Part shown: one piece after another, positions 51,012 through 59,629 of the stretch
Layout of the letters: each line of letters opens with the position of its first letter
How positions within the stretch are numbered: position 1 is the stretch's first letter
Assembly: GCA_902749685.1 (NCBI GenBank)
Contig: CACVKW010001104.1
Coordinates: 47,589 to 111,588, forward strand
Length of the DNA: 64,000 nucleotides
Source of the DNA: Olavius sp. associated proteobacterium Delta 1
GTDB taxonomy: Bacteria; Desulfobacterota; Desulfobacteria; Desulfobacterales; JAFDCJ01
Direction: 5' to 3'
The notes under the pieces: generated by a model
Told to the model about the DNA's origin: nothing
Database searches by the model: none
What the model saw: only the letters and a program-made list of their open reading frames with translations
Made by a program: the position numbers and the translations under genes

Positions 51012-51212
51012 TATAAATATAAGGAGCCTCGCGTCAAGTACGAATCTATCTTTTCGATACAGGGGAAATTAAGCTGGCATCCGAAAATACAAATCGATAA
51101 TAATTTTGACAGCTACCAAGAATTGGATTATGATTTCGGAAAGGACATAATTCCTGATCCGGACACCATCGAGATGGATGAATGGGATGGGGAATTGTGG
51201 ATTGATTATTAG
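51012..51212 (+). pseudogene. Open acidic frame of 66 codons without a recognisable start
   Basis: From a TGA at 51009 the frame is open to a TAG at 51210. It reads like protein: IFSIQGKLSWHPKIQIDNNF, DYDFGKDIIPDP and EMDEWDGELWIDY, with strong acidic bias. An AAGGAG lies at 51021-51026, but the codon six bases later is GTC, not GTG. It is either the 3' end of a decayed gene or a small gene with an altered start codon. The family was not recognised. Confidence 0.35.
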
Positions 51213-51421
51213 CCCAACTTGCCAATCGTGGTAAATTCTTATTCACGCTTTTCAAGAAACTACGGTCTGACTGATATCTCATTTCAGCAAGCGTGCAGTT
51301 CTATCGGCAACCCAAGTTCTCACTTTGAGCTAGTCCCTGTCGAAAAATTGATCGGTATCTAAATGGAGTTAACCCGTTTGCCTCAGTTGCCCGCAAAAAA
51401 TCAGAACGCGGAGATCGCAAA

Positions 51422-51637
51422 ATGCCATTAAATCAACTTAACAAGGACTTTAACAAAGAGCGGCTGTCTTCCAGTGATAAAACTGACGGCCATGATTTCG
51501 ATGAAATTAGCTTCAATGCCAAAATGAAGGTCGAGTGCATCTGCCCAAAATGTGACCAGAAACATAAAATGAGTTTTCACTGGATCGGCCGGGGAACACC
51601 GAGAAAATATTGCCCCTCCTGCAAAGGGAGCAATTAA
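51422..51637 (+). CDS. Small zinc-ribbon protein
   Basis: This 71-residue protein has a disordered, charged N-terminal half (residues 1-30) and a C-terminal ribbon with two CxxC pairs: VECICPKCDQKH and KYCPSCKGSN. Between them is KMSFHWIGRGTPRK, rich in aromatic and basic residues. Tetrahedral zinc binding is likely; a nucleic-acid or protein partner is a guess. The ATG at 51422 has GGAGAT seven bases upstream, a good site. It stands alone before a PilZ gene. No named family was recognised. Confidence 0.68.
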   Translation: MPLNQLNKDFNKERLSSSDKTDGHDFDEISFNAKMKVECICPKCDQKHKMSFHWIGRGTPRKYCPSCKGSN

Positions 51638-51926
51638 TTATGAGTTAGCACCAATTATGAAACCGACGGACTGCGCTGCTCGTACGTCGTGCTGCGCAGG
51701 GGGTTGAACACGCTGCTGACTAAATTTATGGGCATCGATGAATAGGGAATCAGAATTTGAACTTAGCGGCTATTTATCTTGACGCCTTATGAAAAATGCT
51801 TACGTTCACAGCTTGAAACCCAATTGGACATGCATGCTGCCTGAACAAACTTCATCCACCATCCGATAATATCTGCCTGCATGAATCAATTCAGCCCAGA
51901 ATAATCTCAATCAGGAGGTTTTTCTT
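51638..51926 (+). other. Spacer before the PilZ gene
   Basis: This 289-bp spacer has no gene. CTGCGC/GCGCAG near 51669-51697 could form a stem. AGGAGG before 51927 is the PilZ ribosome site. Confidence 0.3.
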
Positions 51927-52316
51927 ATGGCACTTTCCGAAGATAATCCCGCTACTCGAACTGAGGATCAGCGGTTATCCCAATTCATCGATAATCTGAC
52001 CCTTGACGACCAGCGAACACTTTCGCGGCTTCTCAACAGCTGGGAAAAAAGAGATCAAAGAAAACATCCCCGGGAAAAATGTTCCATAATTACCGACTAC
52101 ATCGTCGACAACCACAATTACAAAGGCATTATGCGAGATATCAGCCCCTACGGTGCCTATATTGCAAGCCGACATCTGTTTCCGGTAAACCAGGTGATTT
52201 TCCAGAGCTTTTTTTTCCCAAACTTTGAAATTCCCATTCGGTCTAACAGCAAAATCGTCTGGATCGGATCAGATGGATTCGGTGTTACGTTCGACCGCCT
52301 TCAAAGCGATGAATAG
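51927..52316 (+). CDS. PilZ-domain protein (cyclic di-GMP binding likely)
   Basis: This is a 129-residue PilZ protein. Residues 1-40 form a helical lead (SQFIDNLTLDDQRTLSRLL). The PilZ barrel begins DQRKHPREKC, giving the RxxxR-type element, then MRDISPYGAYI, a good DxSxxGxxI motif. It ends GFGVTFDRL. Both ligand motifs are intact, unlike the PilZ protein at 14932, so cyclic di-GMP binding is credible. The start at 51927 has AGGAGG upstream. A strong terminator follows, making it a single-gene unit. Confidence 0.9.
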   Translation: MALSEDNPATRTEDQRLSQFIDNLTLDDQRTLSRLLNSWEKRDQRKHPREKCSIITDYIVDNHNYKGIMRDISPYGAYIASRHLFPVNQVIFQSFFFPNFEIPIRSNSKIVWIGSDGFGVTFDRLQSDE

Positions 52317-52336
52317 AGTATAAAGGATTGAATAAG

Positions 52337-52367
52337 AAAAGGCAGAGCGATGTCGCTCTGCCTTTTT
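52337..52367 (+). terminator. Strong terminator after the PilZ gene
   Basis: AAAAGGCAGAGCGA pairs perfectly with TCGCTCTGCCTTTT, followed by T-rich sequence. It lies 20 bp past the stop and may also serve the convergent gene at 52423. Confidence 0.9.
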
Positions 52368-52422
52368 CTAGCAATAATTTACAACCCTGATAGTGATATT
52401 TTACAGGACGGACTAATTGGGG

Positions 52423-53679
52423 TTAGACTTCCTGGGGTAGATCTTCTTGCTTTTTGACGATATATTCGTTAATCCTATTTCCGTCCATTTCGTTAACCGT
52501 CACCATGTAATCTCCCAGGGGGAATTTTTCTTTTTCCTGGGGAATCCTGCCGATTTGATCCAATATGTAGCCGGAAAAAGTGTCGTATTCTCTTGAATCA
52601 GGGATGCTCATCTGTAACTTATCATTGACTTCATCAATTTCCGATTTGCCCAGCACCCGCCACTCGTCTTTTTTCAGTTTGACAATATGGGGTTCGAATT
52701 TGTCGGTCTCATCAATGATTTCACCGACGATTTCTTCAAGTGCATCCTCCAGGGTGATCAATCCGGAAACGCCGCCATGCTCATCCACGATAATGGCGAT
52801 ATGTTGCTTTCTTTTTTTAAATTGTTGCAGCAAATTGTCCAGCTTTAAATTTTCCGGCACATAATAGGGTTCGCTCATAATTTTACGAACATCGGTTGCT
52901 TCGGAAGAAGTCACCTGGTGCATGAATAGATCTTTGATATTTAAAATTCCGATGACGTGATCAATATCCTCTTCGATGACCGGAATACGGGTATAACCGG
53001 AGCGTATGACATCTTCAAGATTTAAATCTTCATCGACATTGATAACATACATGTCCGCCCGGGGCGTCATGATTTCCGATGCACTGGTATCATCAAATTC
53101 GAAAATATTCTCAATCAGTTCTTTTTCTTCTTCTTCGATGCCGCCCTCTTCTTCAACCACTTCAACGAACGTCATTAGCTCTTCCTCTGTGACATGCGGC
53201 TTTTTTTGCATTTTGCCGGTGAGCTTTGGGATGAAATTCAGCATGAAAATAACAGGGGCAAACAGAACCGAGAGCCAGTACAATGGAAGGATAACCAGTC
53301 GGGCAATCAGGACATTGTTTCTGGTGGCAATCGATTTGGGAAAAATTTCACCAAAAATCAGAATGAGAAATGTCATGACGCCGGTGGCAATTCCCACGGC
53401 GTTGCTGGTTACCAGGTTGATGGTGATGGCAGTCGCCAGCGCCGAAGCGCCAACATTAACGACATTGTTGCCAATAAGGATGGTGGACAGCAGACGGTGA
53501 GGGTCGTCTTTCATTTTTTTGATAAGTGAATTTGTGATTCCCTTTTCTTTTGCGAGGTGTATCGCTTTCGCTTTGCTGATGGAAAATAATGCGGTTTCGG
53601 CTGAAGAGAAAAACCCGGAGAGCAAAATGAGGACGCTTAAAATCACTATTTGTTCAGACAGCATCTGTGTTTCTAACAT
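52423..53679 (-). CDS. CNNM/CorC-type transporter (DUF21, CBS pair, CorC_HlyC)
   Basis: This 418-residue protein has the DUF21 membrane domain (residues ~10-180; LLSGFFSSAETALFSIS, IGNNVVNVGASALATA), two CBS domains (ITPRADMYVINVDEDLNLED region and PYYVPENLKLDNLL) and the C-terminal CorC_HlyC domain (VLGKSEIDEVNDKLQ). The family is linked to magnesium/cobalt resistance and transport. The ATG at 53679 is chosen; a GTG at 53685 is also possible. It is convergent with the PilZ gene and shares a terminator. Substrate is inferred from the family only. Confidence 0.92.
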   Translation of the reverse strand: MLETQMLSEQIVILSVLILLSGFFSSAETALFSISKAKAIHLAKEKGITNSLIKKMKDDPHRLLSTILIGNNVVNVGASALATAITINLVTSNAVGIATGVMTFLILIFGEIFPKSIATRNNVLIARLVILPLYWLSVLFAPVIFMLNFIPKLTGKMQKKPHVTEEELMTFVEVVEEEGGIEEEEKELIENIFEFDDTSASEIMTPRADMYVINVDEDLNLEDVIRSGYTRIPVIEEDIDHVIGILNIKDLFMHQVTSSEATDVRKIMSEPYYVPENLKLDNLLQQFKKRKQHIAIIVDEHGGVSGLITLEDALEEIVGEIIDETDKFEPHIVKLKKDEWRVLGKSEIDEVNDKLQMSIPDSREYDTFSGYILDQIGRIPQEKEKFPLGDYMVTVNEMDGNRINEYIVKKQEDLPQEV

Positions 53680-53827
53680 TGTCACCTAAATTAGTTTAAA
53701 ATTGTCCTCTTTTTTATTTAATACATAAGATAATATAATAATATTAGACAAATATGTCAATTACAACGCCTGTCACACCAGGATCAGGCAAAGCAATTGA
53801 GCGTATCATGGTAGAATAGCTTTACTC

Positions 53828-53885
53828 TCGCAAAGCCACAAAAGCGCTAGGTTTTCACTACCTTTGCTAGCGTCTTGGCGCACTT
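53828..53885 (-). terminator. Imperfect hairpin after the SH3 gene
   Basis: GCAAAG...AGCGCTAG and CTAGCG...CACTTTG pair imperfectly around a short loop. It lies just past the stop of the gene at 53896. Confidence 0.4.
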
Positions 53886-53895
53886 TGGACACGCA

Positions 53896-54558
53896 TCAAA
53901 GCAGCGATGGACGTCGACGCCCCCGTCTGGCGGAAAACCCGACAATAAAGCCCACCAGCAAAACGCCGGATCCCGCTAAAAACCATTTGATATATTGATT
54001 GAGTTCAACTTTGCTCAAATCCTTATCTAGTTTATCCGCTTTTTTGGACTGTTCGGCAAGTTGTTCACTGACTTTTTTATATTTTGATTTGAGTGTTAAA
54101 AATTCGGCTGACCCGGTTTTCAACTCCTGATAATCAGCGTCCAGCTTCTTTAGCGATTTTTCAGTGCCGATGAGCGATGAGTTGAGCTGTTTGTTTTCTT
54201 CTCTAAGCTTGGTATTTTCCTCAAGCAGGGCAGCCGCCTGCTGGGTCAATGCCTTTTGCTTGACCTGTAGTTGTGCCAGTCGAAGGGCGTGCGTGGGATT
54301 GGCAACCAGGTATCGGGTCGTAAGGTATCCCTCCACTCCGTTTTTCAGTCTCACCAGGGTCCACTCCTTGCCGGCTTCTAAAATTTCTACCCGATCACCC
54401 GATTCAGCCATAGCCACAATTTTATACTCCGTGCTCGCACCTCTGCGGACCGTCACCTTTAATTTATCCGATATATACATGTTTTCAGCAAATCCGGCAG
54501 CCGAAAAAAACGTCAGACAAATCCCAATCAATACCAATCGCTTAAGCTGCATTTTCAT
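53896..54558 (-). CDS. SH3-domain, coiled-coil membrane protein (TIGR04211/YgiM-like)
   Basis: This is a 220-residue protein of the TIGR04211 type. It has a signal peptide (LVLIGICLTFFSAAGFAEN), a bacterial SH3 domain (~25-85; LKVTVRRGASTEYKIVAMA, GVEGYLTTRYL), a long coiled coil (~95-190; LLEENTKLREENKQL) and a C-terminal transmembrane helix (FLAGSGVLLVGFIVGF) ending in RRGRRR. The protein would be periplasmic and anchored at its C-terminus. The role is unknown; cell-envelope function is inferred from SH3. The start at 54558 has GGGAGTG upstream. Confidence 0.9.
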   Translation of the reverse strand: MKMQLKRLVLIGICLTFFSAAGFAENMYISDKLKVTVRRGASTEYKIVAMAESGDRVEILEAGKEWTLVRLKNGVEGYLTTRYLVANPTHALRLAQLQVKQKALTQQAAALLEENTKLREENKQLNSSLIGTEKSLKKLDADYQELKTGSAEFLTLKSKYKKVSEQLAEQSKKADKLDKDLSKVELNQYIKWFLAGSGVLLVGFIVGFSARRGRRRPSLL

Positions 54559-54759
54559 AACCGGTACACTCCCTAATCTAAGTTTAACTATTCTTTAATT
54601 TTACAATATTCCGTAAAAATAGCAAATTATGCCAACAATGTCTTTAAAAATGTTGCGACTTATGTTAATCTGAACATAGTTATTGCCTATTCATCTAAAA
54701 TCATTACTAATTTACAAAATATTTGCTGACCGCAAATTCTACAATATGGGTTTTCTCGC

Positions 54760-55185
54760 ATGATCGCCTATGATTTACAATGTACCAATGGTCATACTTT
54801 TGAAGGCTGGTTTGAGGACCGCAAAGCCTACCTTGGCCAACAAAAAAAAAGCCTGATCGCCTGTCCGGTCTGCAACGAAACTTCTGTGGACATAGTTCCT
54901 TCTACCTTTGCCATAAAATCTTCCCAAACTTCAAGTCCCCAACAACTCTCGGCTGAAGAAGCCGCTCTGCAAAAAATCAGCAAAGAAGCCGTCGAATTTG
55001 TCGAAAAAAACTTCGACAACGTTGGCTGTGATTTCGCCAAAGAAGCTTTGAAAATACACTACGGTGCTTCTGAACCGCGCAATATTCGGGGTGTCAGCAC
55101 CAAAGATGAAGAAAAGACCCTCAAAGATGAAGGCGTCCAATTCTTTAAGATTCCGATGCCGGCCCCGCCGGATACGGATTCATAG
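54760..55185 (+). CDS. DUF1178 family protein
   Basis: This is a 141-residue DUF1178 protein. It starts MIAYDLQCTNGHTFEGWFED and has CPVCNETSVDIVPST, so one CxxC pair lies near residue 36, with the earlier Cys/His (CTNGH) as other ligands. The C-terminus is EPRNIRGVSTKDEEKTLKDE followed by FKIPMPAPP, also characteristic. Its function is not known. It overlaps the convergent PAS/HisKA gene by 41 bp at the 3' end, so the two transcripts are antisense there. Confidence 0.92.
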   Translation: MIAYDLQCTNGHTFEGWFEDRKAYLGQQKKSLIACPVCNETSVDIVPSTFAIKSSQTSSPQQLSAEEAALQKISKEAVEFVEKNFDNVGCDFAKEALKIHYGASEPRNIRGVSTKDEEKTLKDEGVQFFKIPMPAPPDTDS

Positions 55186-55930
55186 TGCCTGATGATTTAT
55201 CAATGTCAATAATCTTTTCGCCTTTCACGTAATCACGCGTTTCATATTTGGTAATATGCATTAGTTTGCGTGACATTTCCCGCAACGCATTGAGCTGTTG
55301 TCTGATATTTTCGGCCTTTTGTTTAACCGGTTCGGTTTCAAATTCGTCCATCACCAGGCATTCTGCGAGTTGCACCAGCGCCACCTGCATGGGCTGATTC
55401 ATTTCATGGCATACCGCACCGGCCATTTCAACCACGGCCTGCAATTTTTCTGTTTGCAGCAACTCCAGTTCGGCCTGCTTGCGCCATGAGATATCCGATA
55501 TAGTAAAAGTGGCTCTTTGCATGGGATCCGGTGGGTATAGCGTGTTCACTTTTAAATGACCGGAAAATGTTGTCCCGTCTTTGCGTTTAAAGGTTGTATC
55601 CAGCACGGCTTCTTTTCCGATTTTAAATTGGTTAAAAATAAATTTACCGATTTTTTGGAAGTCTTCATCTGACGCGTAAACGATCCGGGCGCTTTTCCCC
55701 AAATAATCCGCCGCGGTATCAAAACGAAACATCTTCTTCATGGCCTCATTGACACGCTTGATAATTCTATTTTCAACCAGACCGATTCCGATCGGACAAG
55801 CCGATAAGATACTGTTGACGGTTTCATTGCTTTTCTTGAGCGATTCTTCGGCAAATTTACAATTTGCAGCTTTGATTTCCAGTTCTGAGACTTTTTTTCT
55901 CAGTTCATCGTAGGTCGGTTTTGATTCCAT
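55145..55930 (-). CDS. PAS/HisKA protein lacking a kinase ATPase domain
   Basis: This is a 261-residue signalling protein. A short coiled-coil lead is followed by a PAS domain (~45-165; ILSACPIGIGLVENRIIKRV, ending ATFTISDISWRKQAELEL). A dimerisation/phosphoacceptor helix pair follows: VEMAGAVCHEMNQPMQVAL with the phospho-His. The protein stops ~70 residues later (KLMHITKYETRDYVKGEKII, then DIDKSSG), with no N, G1, F or G2 boxes, so it cannot autophosphorylate alone. I recall the same ending from other Desulfobacterota proteins, so it may be a stable family rather than a truncated gene. It overlaps DUF1178 by 41 bp. Confidence 0.85.
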   Translation of the reverse strand: MESKPTYDELRKKVSELEIKAANCKFAEESLKKSNETVNSILSACPIGIGLVENRIIKRVNEAMKKMFRFDTAADYLGKSARIVYASDEDFQKIGKFIFNQFKIGKEAVLDTTFKRKDGTTFSGHLKVNTLYPPDPMQRATFTISDISWRKQAELELLQTEKLQAVVEMAGAVCHEMNQPMQVALVQLAECLVMDEFETEPVKQKAENIRQQLNALREMSRKLMHITKYETRDYVKGEKIIDIDKSSGTMNPYPAGPASES

Positions 55931-56251
55931 TATGTCTTTCTCACTAATTAATTAATCCGCCCCGGGGAATAGCCGAATCGTGGGTGAAAATGGTCATTAA
56001 AAAACTGAGAGTACATGCTGGATGCAAGCGGCGGCGGATTAATTATTTTATGCTCCGCATATTTTTATTTTTTCCATTCTTTTCAGCTCGTTGTGTATGA
56101 AAAAAATGACTCATATATTTTGAGCCGATACCCCATGTGCCATGCGTTGCCCTATGCCCCATGCCCTATGCCCCATGCCCCATGCCCTCTTTGCCGCGGA
56201 ATATCCCACCAACTGAGCTTGGCTCCCAATAACCCGGCTGCCATAAATCAG
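55931..56251. other. Spacer with CCCCATGCCCTATG repeats
   Basis: This 320-bp gap holds degenerate iterations of GCCCCATGCCCTATG at 56130-56189. The rest shows nothing. It is downstream of recD2 and upstream of the PAS gene. Confidence 0.5.
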
Positions 56252-58444
56252 CTATCCCAGTCGTCCGGCCAGTGAAGTCAGACGCATTCGTGGTTTGTCA
56301 TTTTTCAAGGCAATATGCAACGCTTTTGGGGAACCGATCAAAATGACCATTTTTTTACCCCGGGTCATGGCAGTGTATAAAAGATTTCTCTGCAATAAAA
56401 CATAATGCTGGGTCACCAGCGGTACAATGACCGCCGGGTACTCAGATCCCTGGGATTTATGCACCGAAATCGCATACGCGATAGTTATCTGATCCAATTC
56501 GCTTGTGTCATAGCAGACGGTCTGTCCATAATAATCGACTGTTAGCTCATCTTTTTGTTGGTCAAAATTGCGAACGACCCCGATATCTCCGTTGTACACT
56601 TCCTTTTGGTAATTGTTTATGAGATGCATGACCTTGTCACCGGCCTTGTAGGCATTACCCATAGCCTCAACCAAAACAGGCTGCCGGTTTAAAGTCTTTT
56701 GCAGCATGTGATTAAGATTAATCGTCCCCACGGCGCCTTTGTGCATCGGGGTCAATACCTGAATATCAAGGATCGGGTCAAAATCAAATTTCTGCGGTAA
56801 CTCCCGGCTGCACAATTGCACGATTCTTTGGGCCACCCGGTCCGGATCATGTTCCTCAACGAAATAAAAATCACTACTCTGATCAATAACGTCCGCTTGT
56901 GCACCTACTTGAAAATCACCCTGGCGCACTTTGTGGGCATTGAGAATGATGGCGCTTTCTGTATCCTGCCGGAAAATTTTATTCAAGGAAAAAACCGGTA
57001 TGCGCGTCGAGTCGATCATATCGGCAAGAACATTACCGGGACCGATCGCTGGAAGCTGGGATACATCACCCACCATAACCAGGGAGGCCGCCATCGGGAC
57101 CGCGTCAATCAGGTGATACATCAGAACCGTGTCCACCATGGAGGCTTCGTCGACAATGACAGCATCGGCCTCAAGGGGGTTGTTCCGATCTCTGATGAAG
57201 CCGCCATCCGTGAAATTGACTCCTAAAAGGCGGTGGATGGTCCTGGCTTTGCGCCCGGTTACCTCCGACAGGCGCCGGGCAGCCCGGCCGGTGGGCGCGG
57301 CCAGCAATACCCGCCTGCCCAAGGTTTCAAATATAGTGCTGATTGAACGTAAAAGGGTGGTTTTACCGGTACCGGGGCCACCGGTGATGACGGCAATCCG
57401 GTGGGAAAAGATCTGCTCCAGAGCTGCCAGCTGTTCCGCCGACAGATTGATGGCCAGTCTATGATGGACTGCGGCTGCTATGCGGTCCGGATCAATTTCG
57501 GCCGCCTTTAGCGGGAGGGACAGCATGGCTTTCAGCCGGTTTGCCAGACCGGTCTCGGCGCGGTATAATTCCCTCATAAAAATGGCGCTGGTGGAACGGC
57601 CGCTTTCAATGGGTTCAACAACAATCGCATTGGCGCCAGCCATTTGGTCGATGGTATACTCAACAGTCCTAGGGCTGATTTGAAATTGATTCTCACAACG
57701 CGCAACCAGATTCTCCTGCTCGGCAAAGGTATGCCCATCATCAGCGTTTTGTAATATAATATGCATGATACAAGCCCGCACGCGTTCAGGATCTTCGATT
57801 TCCACACCCAGTTTGCGGGCGATGGTATCGGCAATTAAAAATCCGGCACCCGGAATATCCTCAGCCAGTATGTAAGGATCTGCCCGGATAAGGTCCACCG
57901 CATCCGGACCGTAGGCTTTGTACATTTTCGCACAGTACGAAGTTTGGACGCCCATGTCCTGTAAAAACTGCATTAACGTTCTGAGGGTATGATGCTCCTG
58001 CCAGGCGCTCTGGATCATGGCGGCTTTGGTTTCGCCAATGCCTTCAACTTCCAGCAAGCGCGCGGGGTTTTTTTCGATGATTTCCAGGGTATCCGCCCCG
58101 AACACCTTTGTCATCCTTGCCGCCATCGAAGGTCCGATACCTTTAATAGCGCCGGAAGCCAGGTAATTTCGGATACCATCGACTGCCGCCGGCAGCGTCA
58201 CGGCAAAAGATTGAATTTTAAACTGTTGACCGTATTTGCGATGGGCCACCCAGGTGCCCTTAATTTTAATGGTCTCACCGGGACTCACACCTGCCAGATA
58301 ACCCACCACCGTCATCACTGTTGCTGGATTGGCCCGTTTAAACCGTGCAACCGTGTAATGGGTATCCTTGTTAAAATAGGTAATCCGCTCAAGATGTCCC
58401 TCGAGGGTAAGCTGGGGTGAAGCGTTTTTTCTATAGGCAGTCAT
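56252..58444 (-). CDS. recD2: RecD2-family ATP-dependent DNA helicase
   Basis: This 730-residue RecD-like 5'-3' helicase is of the RecD2 type (outside RecBCD). The N-terminal region (1-290) has an OB-like part and helix-hairpin-helix repeats (GIGETKAAMIQSAW, GAGFLIADTIARKLG). The helicase core has Walker A ITGGPGTGKTTLLRSI, DEASMVDTVLMYHL, MVGDVSQLPAIGPGNVLADM and the C-terminal AISVHKSQGSEYPAVIVPL, LLYTAMTRGKKMV. The start is at 58444. RecD2 proteins act in DNA repair and replication-fork processing. Neighbours are unrelated. Confidence 0.95.
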   Translation of the reverse strand: MTAYRKNASPQLTLEGHLERITYFNKDTHYTVARFKRANPATVMTVVGYLAGVSPGETIKIKGTWVAHRKYGQQFKIQSFAVTLPAAVDGIRNYLASGAIKGIGPSMAARMTKVFGADTLEIIEKNPARLLEVEGIGETKAAMIQSAWQEHHTLRTLMQFLQDMGVQTSYCAKMYKAYGPDAVDLIRADPYILAEDIPGAGFLIADTIARKLGVEIEDPERVRACIMHIILQNADDGHTFAEQENLVARCENQFQISPRTVEYTIDQMAGANAIVVEPIESGRSTSAIFMRELYRAETGLANRLKAMLSLPLKAAEIDPDRIAAAVHHRLAINLSAEQLAALEQIFSHRIAVITGGPGTGKTTLLRSISTIFETLGRRVLLAAPTGRAARRLSEVTGRKARTIHRLLGVNFTDGGFIRDRNNPLEADAVIVDEASMVDTVLMYHLIDAVPMAASLVMVGDVSQLPAIGPGNVLADMIDSTRIPVFSLNKIFRQDTESAIILNAHKVRQGDFQVGAQADVIDQSSDFYFVEEHDPDRVAQRIVQLCSRELPQKFDFDPILDIQVLTPMHKGAVGTINLNHMLQKTLNRQPVLVEAMGNAYKAGDKVMHLINNYQKEVYNGDIGVVRNFDQQKDELTVDYYGQTVCYDTSELDQITIAYAISVHKSQGSEYPAVIVPLVTQHYVLLQRNLLYTAMTRGKKMVILIGSPKALHIALKNDKPRMRLTSLAGRLG

Positions 58445-58550
58445 TATTGTATTTGTGATATCGGCATCTATAAATTAGCGTGGAATGACTAAAATTGAAA
58501 AATGACTAAAATTAAGGACTGTTATCTATTTAATCTCTTTTAGGGTCTAA

Positions 58551-58630
58551 TTCCCCGCAGCTTGCTGCCATAGAATCGACAAAATCAAATGAACGATACC
58601 CCGCGGCTTGCCGCGGGGAGGTTCATTTAA
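58551..58630. repeat. REP-like palindromes, copies 2 and 3
   Basis: A decayed unit TTCCCCGCAGCTTGCTGCCA (58551-58570) is followed by a full hairpin. AAATGAAC (58587-58594), ACCCCGCGGC, GCCGCGGGG and GTTCATTT (58621-58628) pair almost end to end. The full unit matches 11117-11150 closely. Confidence 0.7.
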
Positions 58631-58699
58631 ATCAATTAGAGCGGATTCGTTTCTATTAACTTTATGGATACTTAACTTGCTGGAAATCAGGCCGTAGTT

Positions 58700-59335
58700 T
58701 CATAAAAAAATTGAGCGTAGCGAATCCTTCCTTCGAATTTCGATATTCATTATTCTGCGGTTCGCTTTTTTAAAATCTTTTTTGGCGATTATCCACTCTG
58801 CCGCCTCAAGCAGATTCCCGGCCACAAAATCTGCTGAAATCGATCTTTTTTTTAATTCCTTTTCAACGTTAGGGTCTTTGCCGGATTTAACCAGCACTGT
58901 CTTGCCGCAACCGGCATTACGACCACATGCTATATCCTTGGCACTGTCGCCCACCATTATGGAATCTGCAAGGTTGATATTGTATTTTTGGCGGGCTTGA
59001 TTAATCAATCCCGGTGCCGGCTTGCGACATTCACATCCTGCATGCGGCATGTGCGGACAGAAAAATGTATCCGTTATTTTGCCACCACCGGAGGCGATCT
59101 CCCGGCACATCATGGCATGCATCGCATCAAGTTCTTCGGGGGAGATAAACTTGCGGGCAAGTGCGGATTGATTGGTAATGACGATGGATATAAAGCCATT
59201 GTCGGTCAGATCTTGAACGGCTTCGATACTGCCGGGGATAAACTCAAACTCGGATCGGCTCTTGATATAGTCCGCCGAATCCACGTTGATCGTGCCATCC
59301 CGGTCAAGAAATACAACTTTCTTTAAAAATCCCAT
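58700..59335 (-). CDS. GmhB-like HAD phosphatase with repeat-derived tail
   Basis: This is a HAD-superfamily phosphatase of the D,D-heptose 1,7-bisphosphate phosphatase (GmhB)/histidinol-phosphatase group. It has VVFLDRDGTINVDSADYI (nucleophile Asp), VITNQSALA, the zinc loop FCPHMPHAGCECRKPAPG and MVGDSAKDIACGRNAGC. The start is the ATG at 59335 (MGFLKKVVFLDRDG); an upstream ATG at 59374 would add 13 non-homologous residues. The last ~22 residues, from KKANRRIMNIEI on, come from the repeat that also lies at 46435-46510. Assignment to heptose metabolism is likely but not certain, as no LPS genes are adjacent. Confidence 0.87.
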   Translation of the reverse strand: MGFLKKVVFLDRDGTINVDSADYIKSRSEFEFIPGSIEAVQDLTDNGFISIVITNQSALARKFISPEELDAMHAMMCREIASGGGKITDTFFCPHMPHAGCECRKPAPGLINQARQKYNINLADSIMVGDSAKDIACGRNAGCGKTVLVKSGKDPNVEKELKKRSISADFVAGNLLEAAEWIIAKKDFKKANRRIMNIEIRRKDSLRSIFL

Positions 59336-59374
59336 GCGTCTGAATTGTCCCTTGATGGTTATAAACCAGTACAC

Positions 59375-59629
59375 TGCCAGATATAAGCCGGAGGAATGGA
59401 GTGTTGGATTTTCCCTTTCAGCCTTGAGCTTTGCTTTCCCGCACCCCGCAACCCGTGCGCCCTATTACCACGCTATGCGCTCTGCTCCATGCTCTATGCG
59501 TCCGTTCCCGCACCTCACACCTCGCAATGCGCACCCCGTAACCCGATTACTTTCTTTCCGGTTTATTCAATCCAAAATCCGAGATCTGCAATCCGCAATC
59601 GAAAGACCCGCACCTCGCAACTCGACTAT
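59375..59629. repeat. Low-complexity CGCACCCCGCAACCCG-type gap
   Basis: About 255 bp between rlpA and the phosphatase gene contain degenerate CGCACCCCGCAACCCG, GCTCTATGCG and CAATCCGCAATC words with no ORF support. Confidence 0.55.
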
